This document shows, piece after piece, positions 1-14,338 of a stretch of DNA of 64,000 nt (the stretch's first letter is position 1; the number at the start of each line of letters is the position of its first letter). The notes beneath the pieces were generated by a model. That model was not told the DNA's origin. It made no database searches and saw only the letters and a list, made by a program, of their open reading frames with translations. Origin of the DNA: Chromobacterium alkanivorans (GTDB lineage Bacteria; Pseudomonadota; Gammaproteobacteria; Burkholderiales; Chromobacteriaceae). The stretch spans positions 558,001 through 622,000 of the forward strand of contig NZ_JAFHKL010000001.1 of NCBI RefSeq assembly GCF_016937655.1. Direction: 5' to 3'. Position numbers and translations under genes: made by a program.

Positions 1-1682
1 GTCAGGTACTTGGTGACGATGGCGGCGGGAATGCCCATCTCTTCGAAACTGCCGTCCACATCCAGGCCCGGGGTCAGCACCGTGGCCTTGATCGGGTCCA
101 GCATATTGAAGCCGTCCTCGATGCCGGCGAAACCGTGCCAGCGCTCGTCCGGACGCAACTGCCACTCGGCCGGGTCGCAGATGCCGTCGTCGGACAGGTC
201 GTCCGGGCCCCAGACGCTGAACCACCAGTCGCGGCCGTATTCCTCGTCCACCTTGCGCATGGCGCGGCGGAAGTCCAGCGCCTCCACCAGCGACTCTTCC
301 ACCAGCGCCTGTCCGCCCGGCTGTTCCATCATCGCCGCGGCCACGTCGCAGCTGGCGATGATGGAATATTGCGGGCTGGTGGAGGTGTGCATCAGATAGG
401 CCTCGTTGAACCAGGCGGTATCCAGCTGACGCTGCTCCGGGTCCTGCACCAGGATCTGCGAGGCCTGGCTGATGCCGGCCAGCAGCTTGTGGGTGGACTG
501 GGTGGAGAAGATCAGGCTGTCCTTGCAGCGCGGCCGCCCTTCGCCGATGGCGTGGAAGTCGCCGTAGAAATCGTGGAAGCCGGCGTGGGGCAGCCAGGCT
601 TCGTCAAAGTGCAGGGTGTCGACCTCGCCGTCCAGCAGATGCTTGATTTCCTCCACGTTGTAGAGAATGCCGTCGTAGGTGGACTGGGTCAGCGTCAGGA
701 TGCGCGGCTTGGCCTGCGGGTTCTTGGCCAGCGCTTCGCGGGCGAAGGGATTGGCCTGGATTTTCTTCTTGATGTTGTCGAGCTGGAATTCGGACTTCGG
801 AATCGGGCCGATGATGCCGTAATGGTTGCGCGTCGGCATCAGGAACACCGGGATCGCGCCGGTCATCATGATGGCGTGCAGATTGGATTTGTGGCAGTTG
901 CGGTCCACCAGCACGATGTCGCCGGCCGCCACGCAGCTGTGCCAGACGATCTTGTTGGAGGTGGAGGTGCCGTTGGTGACGAAGAACAGATGGTCAGCGT
1001 TGAAGATGCGCGCGGCGTTGCGCTCGGAGGCGGCGATGGGGCCGGTGTGGTCCAGCAACTGGCCCAGTTCGTCCACCGCGTTGCAGACGTCGGCGCGCAG
1101 CATGTTCTCGCCGAAGAACTGGTGGAACATCTGACCCACCGGGCTTTTCAGGAAGGCGACGCCGCCGGAGTGGCCGGGGCAGTGCCAGGAGTAGGAGCCG
1201 TCGTGGGCGTAGTCCACCAGCGCGCGGAAGAACGGCGGCGCCAGGCTGTCCAGATAGCTTTTGGCTTCGCGGATGATGTGGCGGGCGACGAACTCCGGCG
1301 TGTCCTCGTGCATGTGGATGAAGCCGTGCAACTCGCGCAGGATGTCGTTGGGGATGTGGCGCGCGGTGCGGGTTTCGCCGTACAGATAGACCGGGATGTC
1401 CGGATTGCGGCGACGGATTTCCGCGACGAAGCCGTAGAGCTTGCCCAGCGCTTCCTGCGCCGCGTCCTCGGTGTGGAATTCCTCGTCGTCTATCGACAGG
1501 ATGAAGCCGGCGGCGCGGCTTTGCTGCTGGGCGAAGGAAGTCAGATCGCCGTAGCTGGTGTAGCCGATCACGCTCATGCCTTCCGCCTCCATGGCGGCGG
1601 CGAGTTCGCGGATGCCGGAACCGCTGGTGTTTTCCGAGCGGAAGTCCTCGTCGATGATCACGATGGGGAAATGAAAACGCAT
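1..1682 (-). CDS. Arginine/lysine/ornithine decarboxylase, PLP-dependent (3' end beyond window)
   Basis: Large fold-type I basic amino-acid decarboxylase that would convert arginine, lysine or ornithine to the polyamine (agmatine, cadaverine or putrescine) in the cytoplasm. About 560 codons are visible and the frame runs off the left edge; family members are usually 710-760 residues. Visible are the N-terminal wing domain, which opens MRFHFPIVIIDEDFRSENTS as in betaproteobacterial homologues, the PLP-domain segment SWHCPGHSGG, the aspartate motif HFDEAWLPH and the PLP-lysine motif STHKLLAG with Lys399. The ATG at 1680-1682 has AAGGA about 8 nt upstream. Substrate cannot be assigned, because the specificity-determining C-terminal part is partly outside the window. 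It follows cls on the same strand after a 430-bp gap with terminator-like and leader-like elements, so it is probably transcribed separately. Confidence 0.9.
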   Translation of the reverse strand, partial: MRFHFPIVIIDEDFRSENTSGSGIRELAAAMEAEGMSVIGYTSYGDLTSFAQQQSRAAGFILSIDDEEFHTEDAAQEALGKLYGFVAEIRRRNPDIPVYLYGETRTARHIPNDILRELHGFIHMHEDTPEFVARHIIREAKSYLDSLAPPFFRALVDYAHDGSYSWHCPGHSGGVAFLKSPVGQMFHQFFGENMLRADVCNAVDELGQLLDHTGPIAASERNAARIFNADHLFFVTNGTSTSNKIVWHSCVAAGDIVLVDRNCHKSNLHAIMMTGAIPVFLMPTRNHYGIIGPIPKSEFQLDNIKKKIQANPFAREALAKNPQAKPRILTLTQSTYDGILYNVEEIKHLLDGEVDTLHFDEAWLPHAGFHDFYGDFHAIGEGRPRCKDSLIFSTQSTHKLLAGISQASQILVQDPEQRQLDTAWFNEAYLMHTSTSPQYSIIASCDVAAAMMEQPGGQALVEESLVEALDFRRAMRKVDEEYGRDWWFSVWGPDDLSDDGICDPAEWQLRPDERWHGFAGIEDGFNMLDPIKATVLTPGLDVDGSFEEMGIPAAIVTKYL

Positions 1683-2112
1683 ACCTGAGTCCTTAGTTGC
1701 TTTAACTCGGACACGCGCGGGGCGGGACGCGGGTTGGCCGCCGGTTCGCCGTAGGCGGGGCCGGAGCCGCGGGCACCTGTAACCCTTTGCGGTGTCACTC
1801 GGTGCGCGTTGGGGCGCAGTTCTGTACGCACGGGCAGACGCGGGGTCCGCCGCCGCCATGGAGGCTGGCCTTGAGGCGCGAATAAAAACAGGGCGCTTTG
1901 CGCCGCGGTCCGTAGTCGGCTCGCGCTGGAATCCGCGCGGGCTTCACGTCTGCCGGCCTGGAGAACATCCCAAGAAAGCGCGCATTTTAGACCTTTTGCT
2001 TGTCATGTTGTTGCGCAGCAAAAACTTTTCGGCGAAAAAAACGCCCGGCGGCGGCCAGGCGCGGTGCGGCGAAGCGGCCAGGGGAACGCAGCCCCTGGTC
2101 AACGGATTGTTT
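1683..2112 (-). promoter_or_regulatory. Long leader / intergenic region upstream of the decarboxylase
   Basis: 430 bp without a convincing gene. Read on the minus strand it holds, in order: a GC-rich hairpin just after cls (2078-2098, 7-bp arms CCAGGGG/CCCCTGG, no T-run); a TAAAAT box near 1984-1989; a possible 20-codon open frame (2006-1944) with several basic residues but no clear ribosome site; a short hairpin with a U-run (1904-1884); then about 200 nt of GC-rich sequence up to the decarboxylase start. No known riboswitch class was recognised. The arrangement would fit an attenuated leader, but this is inference. Confidence 0.35.
1884..1904 (-). terminator. Possible intrinsic terminator or attenuator
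   Basis: On the minus strand GGCGC-AAA-GCGCC is followed by CTG and a run of five T, then ATT. The 5-bp stem is short but very GC-rich. It lies about 210 nt after the cls stop and about 200 nt before the decarboxylase start, so it could end the cls transcript or attenuate the decarboxylase leader. Confidence 0.4.
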
Positions 2113-3633
2113 TTAATCGCATTTGTCCTGAGGCGCGCCATCTTGACCGCTTGCCGGCGCAGCCGGCGGCGGCTGTTGTTTTTTGCCACGTCGGGCCCAG
2201 TACAAGCCCAGGGCCTTGGCGACGATGGCGCCGCCGCTGAGCAGCAGCAGAAACAGCAAGGGCGCGGCCACCAGCCAGGGGAAGAAGGCGATCAGGCCGG
2301 CGAAGATCAGCAGGGCCATGCCTATGGTCAGGAAGGCGGACGCCTCGCTGGCGTCGACGTTGCGGGTGCCGCGCACCACCACGCCCAGCGCGTCCCCGAT
2401 CCGCGCAGCTTGCCGCGCGGCGGCGCTGGCGCCGCTGATGGCGGCGGTGTGCGGCGGCAACAGCAGGCCGTGATAGTCCTTGGGACGCGGCTTGGTCAGC
2501 GTCGGGCGGCGGCGTTGACCGGCCAGAATCACTTCGGTGGCGTGGTCCAGATCCTGCAGGAATTGCTCGGCCAGCTTTTCCGCCAAGGCCTGGTCCTCCA
2601 CCGCCACGTCCAGTTCGCGGTTGGCCAGCCAGCTGGACAGATTGAGATTGGTGGAGCCGATGCGCGCCCAGCGGCCGTCCGCCACCGCGGTCTTGGCGTG
2701 GATCATCGGGCCGTCCCATTCGAAGACGCGCACGCCGGCTTCCAGCAGCGGGCGATACTGGGTGCGCGACACGGTGGCGATCCAGCCGATGTCGCTGGAG
2801 CGCGGCACCAGCAAGCGGACGTCGACGCCGTCGCGCGCGGCCTGTTTCAGCGCGGTCAGATACATGCTGGTGCCCATGAAGTAGGCGTCGGTCAGCCACA
2901 GCGTGCGTCGGGCGAAGCAGGCGATCAGCAAATCCAGGCGCATCATTTGCGCGGTGGCGGGCGTGGTGGCGATCAGACGCGCCGCCACGGCGCCGCGGTT
3001 CTCCGCCGGCGGCGGGGTCAGCCATTCCTCGGGCAGCGGGCCGCCGCAGCTGGCCCAGCTGTCGGCGAAGGCGGCCAGCGCGTCGGCCGCCAGCGGTCCG
3101 CTGAATTTGACGCCGGTATCGCGCCAGGGCTCTTGGCCGCGTTCCGGCCGCCCTTCCCAACTGGAACTGATGCACAGGCCGGACACGAAGACGGTCTGGC
3201 GATCAATCACGATCAGCTTGCGATGGTTGCGGCCCAGCATGCTGAGGCCGGCGGTCAGCGACGGGGGGTTGTAGGCGCGCAATTCCGCTCCCGCGGCCTG
3301 CAAGGGCTTGAAAAAACTGCCCAGATGGGTTTTCCAGCTGCCCAGCCAGTCGTAAAGCACGCAAACCTTCACCCCGGCGCGCGCGCGCTCGGTCAGCAGG
3401 TCCCGCACCCGCAGGCCGAACGCGTCGTTGGCGAAGATATACATCTCTATGAATATCGACTCCCGGCTGTCGGCGATGGCTTGTTCCCAGGCCGGGAAAT
3501 TCTCCGCGCTGTCGTAGAGCAATTCCAGGTGATTGCCGCCCACCAGCGGGGCGCCGGCGGAGCGGGAAAACGCCTGCTCGGCCAGGTGACGGATCAGCTC
3601 CTGATTGGCGGGGGAAGGGGACAGGATGGGCAT
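2113..3633 (-). CDS. cls: Cardiolipin synthase / phospholipase D-family protein
   Basis: 506-residue PLD-superfamily phosphatidyltransferase, probably making cardiolipin at the inner membrane. Two HKD motifs are visible: HRKLIVID in the N-terminal half and IHAKTAVAD followed by GSTNLN in the C-terminal half. An N-terminal transmembrane anchor is absent, as in ClsB-type enzymes. Instead the C-terminal about 80 residues carry a strongly hydrophobic stretch (IGMALLIFAGLIAFF and a following leucine-rich run) that should span the membrane once or twice, an uncommon place for an anchor in this family. The start ATG (3631-3633) has only a weak ribosome site. It is divergent from gltB across 282 bp rich in palindromes. 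The exact lipid product is not provable from sequence. Confidence 0.85.
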   Translation of the reverse strand: MPILSPSPANQELIRHLAEQAFSRSAGAPLVGGNHLELLYDSAENFPAWEQAIADSRESIFIEMYIFANDAFGLRVRDLLTERARAGVKVCVLYDWLGSWKTHLGSFFKPLQAAGAELRAYNPPSLTAGLSMLGRNHRKLIVIDRQTVFVSGLCISSSWEGRPERGQEPWRDTGVKFSGPLAADALAAFADSWASCGGPLPEEWLTPPPAENRGAVAARLIATTPATAQMMRLDLLIACFARRTLWLTDAYFMGTSMYLTALKQAARDGVDVRLLVPRSSDIGWIATVSRTQYRPLLEAGVRVFEWDGPMIHAKTAVADGRWARIGSTNLNLSSWLANRELDVAVEDQALAEKLAEQFLQDLDHATEVILAGQRRRPTLTKPRPKDYHGLLLPPHTAAISGASAAARQAARIGDALGVVVRGTRNVDASEASAFLTIGMALLIFAGLIAFFPWLVAAPLLFLLLLSGGAIVAKALGLYWARRGKKQQPPPAAPASGQDGAPQDKCD

Positions 3634-3915
3634 TATGCTTGGCTATTGTTTGACAATATACTTGATTCGATTAAAAGAGCCATTTTGGATGTCCTTGACA
3701 AGGCGGCTTGACAGTCGTTTTATTGAACGTTCGCGTCACAAAATCACAATTAATCCGTCGTAAAAATACGATTTTTCGACATCGAAAAATTAAAAAACAT
3801 GCTGTAACTTGATGATTTTTATCGTCTAATGCGGTGCACAAAAACCGGTTGCAGGGTCAAGCTCCTTGCCCTTAGAATCGAAACATTCGTTTCACATTAT
3901 AAGCAGGACAAAGCT
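3634..3915. promoter_or_regulatory. Divergent cls-gltB control region with three palindromes
   Basis: AT-rich 282-bp region between divergent genes. Three short inverted repeats are seen: TATTGT-TTG-ACAATA at 3644-3658 near the cls start; ATTTTTCGA-CA-TCGAAAAAT at 3771-3790, a perfect 9-bp-arm palindrome; and GAAAC-ATTC-GTTTC at 3880-3893 just before gltB. They look like operator sites rather than terminators because none has a T-run after the stem. The proteins that bind are unknown. Confidence 0.5.
3849..3878 (+). promoter_or_regulatory. Putative sigma-70 promoter of gltB
   Basis: TTGCAG (3849-3854), 18-bp spacer, TAGAAT (3873-3878). Predicted initiation near 3885 falls in the GAAAC-N4-GTTTC palindrome and gives a leader of about 30 nt to the gltB ATG at 3916. 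The -10 is good (5/6), the -35 moderate. Confidence 0.45.
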
Positions 3916-9893
<5,978 letters not shown>

Positions 9894-9967
9894 GGTAATT
9901 GCGTTAAGCGAAAATTAAACTGGGTGGTCAAAAAGGGCGTGAAGTCATTTGTGGCATTAGTCATTAA

Positions 9968-9996
9968 TTGCTTCGCGCCTATTTGCAATATATGCT
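9968..9996 (+). promoter_or_regulatory. Candidate promoter for the polysaccharide cluster
   Basis: TTGCTT (9968-9973), 17-bp spacer, TATGCT (9991-9996), in the 251-bp low-GC gap between gltD and the first polysaccharide gene. Matches are modest (3/6 and 4/6). No JUMPStart/ops element was found nearby. Confidence 0.3.
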
Positions 9997-10144
9997 GCTT
10001 TTTTAAAGATTTTCATGAGGTTTGGGTTCGGGCTTCAATTTATAAGTTGGCGGCGCACATAAGGTGTTATGTGGCTTATGTGGGCTTGTGATGCAAATCA
10101 ATATCAAATCAACAAAATTGTGAATGAAACAGGTGTCATTGATT

Positions 10145-11419
10145 ATGAAAACTGATAATCTTAAGCTGGCAGTTGTTGGGCTTGGTTATGTCGGTCTTCC
10201 TTTGGCCGTAGAATTTGGTCGAAAAAGAGCGGTTGTTGGGTTTGATATAAAAGAAGAGCGGATTAAAGAGCTAAAAGAAGGCGTGGATTCAACTTTGGAA
10301 ACATCTAAAGAAGAAATTCATGCCGCCTCCTTTTTGAAGTTTACAAGCGATCTGGGTGATATCGCTGATTGCAATTGCTATATTGTTACAGTCCCGACCC
10401 CGATAGATAAATATAACATTCCAGATTTGTCCCCTTTGATCAGCGCTAGTAAAAGCGTTGGGAAATTGCTAAAGAAGGGCGATATCGTAATTTATGAGTC
10501 GACTGTTTATCCAGGGGCAACGGAAGAGGATTGCGTTCCTGTACTGGAGCATGAGTCGGGCTTGACCTTTAATGTAGATTTTTATTGTGGATATAGCCCG
10601 GAGCGGATTAACCCTGGTGATAAACAACACCGAGTTACAACTATCAAAAAAGTGACATCCGGCTCAACTGTTGAAATCTCTGAAGTTGTAGATCAACTCT
10701 ACAACGAGATTATCGTTGCAGGAACACATAAAGCCTCAAGTATAAAAATTGCAGAGGCGGCCAAGGTTATTGAAAACACCCAGCGTGACCTGAACATCGC
10801 ACTCATTAATGAGCTCGCCATCATCTTTAATAAGATGGGCATTGATACTGAGGAAGTTTTGAACGCGGCAGGTAGCAAGTGGAATTTTCTGCCATTCAGG
10901 CCTGGTCTCGTAGGCGGGCATTGTATCGGTGTTGATCCTTATTATTTGACACATAAAGCTCAAGCCATTGGCTATCACCCAGAAATTATCTTGGCAGGTC
11001 GCCGCCTGAACGACAATATGGCGGAATATGTCGCTGGTCAATTGATAAAGCAAATGGCTATGAAAGATATCTCGGCGTCAAAAGCCAAGGTTTTGATTTT
11101 AGGTCTTGCCTTTAAAGAGAACTGTCCAGATCTGCGTAACACCAAGATCATTGATGTCGTTTCTGTGTTAAAAGAGTATAACTGTACTGTGGATGTATAT
11201 GATCCATGGGTTAGTTCAGTAGAGGCTGCTCATGAATATGGTATTTCAGTTTTGGAAGAGATAAACGATACGGATTACGATGCTGTCATCGTGGCTGTTG
11301 CGCATAATGAATTTAGAAGCATGGGAGTCAAAAAGATTCGTTCTTTTGTTAAACAAAAGAGCGTGATTTATGATTTAAAATATGTTTTAAATGCAACTGA
11401 TTCGGATTTGAGGCTGTAA
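10145..11419 (+). CDS. wbpO: UDP-N-acetylhexosamine 6-dehydrogenase (WbpO/TviB type)
   Basis: 424-residue UDP-glucose/GDP-mannose dehydrogenase family enzyme. It oxidises C6 of UDP-GlcNAc or UDP-GalNAc to the uronic acid with two NAD+. The NAD-binding GLGYVG is at residues 12-17. The catalytic cysteine is Cys260 in [11 protein letters not shown], followed by the substrate segment [14 protein letters not shown]. An upstream ATG at 10124 is in frame but lacks a ribosome site; the one at 10145 has AGGTG upstream and gives the usual family N-terminus. It is immediately followed (1 bp) by the 4-epimerase gene, the pairing known as wbpO-wbpP or tviB-tviC. AT-rich codon use like the rest of the island. 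Confidence 0.88.
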   Translation: MKTDNLKLAVVGLGYVGLPLAVEFGRKRAVVGFDIKEERIKELKEGVDSTLETSKEEIHAASFLKFTSDLGDIADCNCYIVTVPTPIDKYNIPDLSPLISASKSVGKLLKKGDIVIYESTVYPGATEEDCVPVLEHESGLTFNVDFYCGYSPERINPGDKQHRVTTIKKVTSGSTVEISEVVDQLYNEIIVAGTHKASSIKIAEAAKVIENTQRDLNIALINELAIIFNKMGIDTEEVLNAAGSKWNFLPFRPGLVGGHCIGVDPYYLTHKAQAIGYHPEIILAGRRLNDNMAEYVAGQLIKQMAMKDISASKAKVLILGLAFKENCPDLRNTKIIDVVSVLKEYNCTVDVYDPWVSSVEAAHEYGISVLEEINDTDYDAVIVAVAHNEFRSMGVKKIRSFVKQKSVIYDLKYVLNATDSDLRL

Positions 11420-11420
11420 T

Positions 11421-12452
11421 ATGAGGTATTTTCAACAGCTAAGAAGTAAAATTTCGAAAACCGAAAAGGTCTGGCTGATTACAGGTGTTGCTGGCTTTAT
11501 TGGTAGTAATCTTCTAGAAGAGCTACTGATATTAAATCAGAAGGTGATTGGTCTAGATAATTTCAGTACCGGCAATATGCGCAATTTGGAAGAAGTCCAG
11601 CGTGGGGTAACGGCAGGGCAGTGGAGTAATTTTAGATTTATCGAAGGAGATATACGAGATTACTCGACTTGTGAGGGGGTATGTAAAGGAGTGGATTATG
11701 TGCTCCACCAAGCAGCTCTTGGTTCCGTCCCCAGAAGTATTAATGATCCAATAACGACCAATCAAACTAATATTGATGGTTTTTTGAACATGCTACAAGC
11801 AGCAAAAAATGCCTGTGTAGAAAGTTTTACGTATGCGGCTAGCAGTAGCACATATGGAGATCATCCAGCTTTACCTAAAGTTGAAGACAATATTGGAAAA
11901 CCGCTAAGCCCTTATGCGGTTACAAAGTTGGTGAATGAGCTGTATGCGGACGTATACTCAAAAGTATATAATTTTAAACCTATAGGGCTTCGTTATTTTA
12001 ACGTATTTGGACGTAGACAAAACCCTGCAGGAGCTTATGCAGCTGTTATTCCGAAGTGGACGTCAGCAATGATTGCTGATTCCGATGTGCTCATAAATGG
12101 CGATGGTGAGACCAGCCGGGATTTTTGTTTTATAGAAAATGTTGTTCAAGCAAATTTACTAGCAGCGTTGGCGTCGGATAATGCAAAAGGCCAAGTATAT
12201 AATGTGGCGTTTGGTGGTCGAACCAGCTTGAACCAGCTTTTCGATATGATTCGGTCTGAATTAAAAGAAAATGGAATAGTTTACTCTAAAGACGCATTGA
12301 AGCAAGATTTTCGAGCTGGTGATGTACGTCATTCTCAAGCTGATATTTCCAAGGCAGAGGGACTTCTCCATTACAAACCCATATTTTCGGTTGGAGATGG
12401 GATTAAGAAAACTATGCCATGGTATGTTGGCTACTTCCTAGAGAAAAAATAA
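11421..12452 (+). CDS. wbpP: UDP-N-acetylglucosamine C4-epimerase (WbpP/TviC type)
   Basis: 343-residue extended SDR epimerase interconverting UDP-GlcNAc and UDP-GalNAc (or the uronic acids). NAD-binding TGVAGFIG is at 21-28. The active site has the serine cluster at 141-143 and the Tyr165-x3-Lys169 pair. The motif [12 protein letters not shown], typical of this epimerase group, is present. The gene starts 1 bp after the dehydrogenase stop, so the two are translationally coupled. Together they should supply UDP-GalNAcA or UDP-GlcNAcA. It ends the first transcription block: a 674-bp noncoding stretch follows. Confidence 0.87.
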   Translation: MRYFQQLRSKISKTEKVWLITGVAGFIGSNLLEELLILNQKVIGLDNFSTGNMRNLEEVQRGVTAGQWSNFRFIEGDIRDYSTCEGVCKGVDYVLHQAALGSVPRSINDPITTNQTNIDGFLNMLQAAKNACVESFTYAASSSTYGDHPALPKVEDNIGKPLSPYAVTKLVNELYADVYSKVYNFKPIGLRYFNVFGRRQNPAGAYAAVIPKWTSAMIADSDVLINGDGETSRDFCFIENVVQANLLAALASDNAKGQVYNVAFGGRTSLNQLFDMIRSELKENGIVYSKDALKQDFRAGDVRHSQADISKAEGLLHYKPIFSVGDGIKKTMPWYVGYFLEKK

Positions 12453-13126
12453 AGCTGCAACGCACAGGGAAATAAAAGGTCTAAATTGATTTGTTAGAAT
12501 TGTAATTCCATTTTAACTATTTCAATTTAGACCTTTTGTCTTGGTTGTGTTTGTTTTTGTTGGGCTAAATTTAATCTACCTTTATTAGCTTGCTAATATA
12601 GTGCCGTTCAACTGAATGAAGATAGTTTGTTGATTTGCTACATATGCTTAATAGGGGAGAAGCATATTTTTTGATGTGGAAGAAAGTCTCATGTGTGTTG
12701 CAGTCAGCTGCAGGTAGAAAGCATTAAGTGCTTGGCGAGTCTAAATGGAGATGATTCCACATCGTTTCATGGTCTGAGCTGAGGTGCAGTATGGAGGTTA
12801 GATTTGGGGGACGAGTCTACAATTGTACTGCACGTCGCTCTCTTTTAGAGATACTGGCTCATTCTTGGATAGCTTTATCTAAATAAGATGCTTATCTCTT
12901 TGGGTCTCTTTGTCTAAGTTTTGTGATTCTGCATCCCAAAAATCTAATATATAGTCTGCGGAATAAAATAGTACCCTTTTTCGAGGGCATATTGCAGTAG
13001 TTTTTATTGTCTCCCATTGTTGAACATTGTACAAAGGTTGATGATAAAGAGCGAAGCCGTTAGCATGGAAATGCAGGCTATTGATGTGAATATATAAGTA
13101 ATTGCACTTCGGAGTAATGTTAGGCC
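12453..13126. other. Noncoding AT-rich stretch inside the polysaccharide island
   Basis: 674 bp with no believable open frame on either strand and no recognisable transposase remnant, in a cluster whose other genes are mostly abutting or overlapping. It begins with a 16-bp perfect inverted repeat (12474-12537) and contains a second, 8-bp inverted repeat GTGCAGTA/TACTGCAC (12784-12833). It may be a decayed gene, an insertion scar or a regulatory/noncoding RNA region. Confidence 0.5.
12474..12537. repeat. 16-bp perfect inverted repeat, possible terminator
   Basis: AAAAGGTCTAAATTGA at 12474-12489 is exactly mirrored by TCAATTTAGACCTTTT at 12522-12537, with 32 nt between. It starts 21 nt after the wbpP-like stop. 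The stem is AT-rich and the loop long, but the arm ends in TTTT, so it could terminate transcription in both directions. It could also be the ends of a lost or very small element. Confidence 0.6.
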
Positions 13127-14335
13127 ATGAGAGGTATGTTCACAATTGCCATGGGAGATGTTATCTCGAAGTTGTTATTGGTCGTAATAAATTTAATGCT
13201 CATTCGCAACCTTAGTGTTACTAATTATGCGCACTTTACGATTTTAACAACGGTTTCTTTTCTTGGTTATCAAATGGTATGCGGGCCATTGGAGAGGCTT
13301 TATATTGCGGAGCATGCAAAATATAAAGAGCATCTGACGGCAATAAAAAATACATTGCTTTTATTGTGCCTGTTGTTGTCCAGCATTTGGTTGTGGAGAA
13401 TTTCGACAGGTTTAGACGTTCTTCTTTGCTGCGTAAGCATTGTTATACTAACGCATCATCAGTATTTGAAGATTTTCTTCCAGAAGCATGAGAACTTCAC
13501 ATCATATAGCATGATGGAGATTTGTAAGAATTTTGGATGGCTTATTTTTGCAGCCATTCCCATCGTATTTAAAATTCAGGTAAATGAAGTCTACTATTTC
13601 GTTGTGCTCATTTTGTCAGCGATGTTAACAGTTCTTATTTTTGGGGGCTCGAGTCAACTATTTTTGTTGAAAGTGCCTAAAAAAGGAGCGAGGCTTTGCT
13701 CTGCGGCTGTCTTAAAAAAGGCAAATTTCGTTATTGGCTATACTTTGGCCGGTGCCGCAATTCCATATTACCCCGTTTTTGTGGCGGCATACACGGGAGA
13801 GCCTTACGTTACATCACTTTACGGCGCGGCGAGCAGATATTTGGCCATTCTAAATATGGCTGCTTTTGCATTTAATACAGCATTACTACCTCAATTGGCT
13901 AGTGTAAAAAACATCGGTGAATGCAGGAGTATCATCAAAGGACTTTCCAAGAAACTGCCTTTTTTTATTTTGTGCTACATGCTAGTAATAGTTATTGTTT
14001 ATTTTGGTATACCTTTTGTTGATAAAGGTAAGTATTCAGAATTGCCAGTTATTTTTTTGCTGATGTCGATTGCTCCATTCTTGTCGCTAATTAGTTCACC
14101 ATTTATAAATATTCTTTTGCTCAATAATGGATCGAGACTGATTTTTTTGACAATGCTATCAGCTTTGATTCTGAGCGTTGTTATAGTTCCATTGATGAGT
14201 AGTGTGTTGCCATTTCAATACATTCCTGCTGTAGGTTCTATCATCACTTATTTCTTGATTGCTTTCATATGCATTCTTGGTGCAGGCAATATTAAAGAGC
14301 TTACCCCTCTGATTAATCAGAAAATGAAAATGTAA
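13127..14335 (+). CDS. wzx: Wzx-type polysaccharide repeat-unit flippase
   Basis: 402-residue, very hydrophobic protein with about 12 predicted membrane spans and short polar loops, typical of the MATE/MOP polysaccharide-transporter superfamily. It would flip Und-PP-linked repeat units across the inner membrane. Wzx proteins share little sequence, so the call rests on topology, length and position next to a polymerase and glycosyltransferases. The start at 13127 has no strong ribosome site; the in-frame ATG at 13136 is an alternative. The gene opens a block running almost without gaps to 24213. Confidence 0.75.
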   Translation: MRGMFTIAMGDVISKLLLVVINLMLIRNLSVTNYAHFTILTTVSFLGYQMVCGPLERLYIAEHAKYKEHLTAIKNTLLLLCLLLSSIWLWRISTGLDVLLCCVSIVILTHHQYLKIFFQKHENFTSYSMMEICKNFGWLIFAAIPIVFKIQVNEVYYFVVLILSAMLTVLIFGGSSQLFLLKVPKKGARLCSAAVLKKANFVIGYTLAGAAIPYYPVFVAAYTGEPYVTSLYGAASRYLAILNMAAFAFNTALLPQLASVKNIGECRSIIKGLSKKLPFFILCYMLVIVIVYFGIPFVDKGKYSELPVIFLLMSIAPFLSLISSPFINILLLNNGSRLIFLTMLSALILSVVIVPLMSSVLPFQYIPAVGSIITYFLIAFICILGAGNIKELTPLINQKMKM

Positions 14336-14338
14336 GAG

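Noticed and set aside
135..1688. Long plus-strand open frame (517 codons) opposite the decarboxylase
   Set aside because: Antisense shadow of a clearly conserved minus-strand gene; a product of high GC content with no family resemblance.
1944..2189. 81-codon minus-strand frame after cls
   Set aside because: Overlaps the end of cls out of frame, has no ribosome site and no recognisable domain; only its last 20 codons are mentioned as a possible leader frame.
1792..3711. 639-codon plus-strand frame opposite cls
   Set aside because: Antisense to two intact HKD motifs; composition is Arg/Gly/His/Gln-rich, as usual for shadows.
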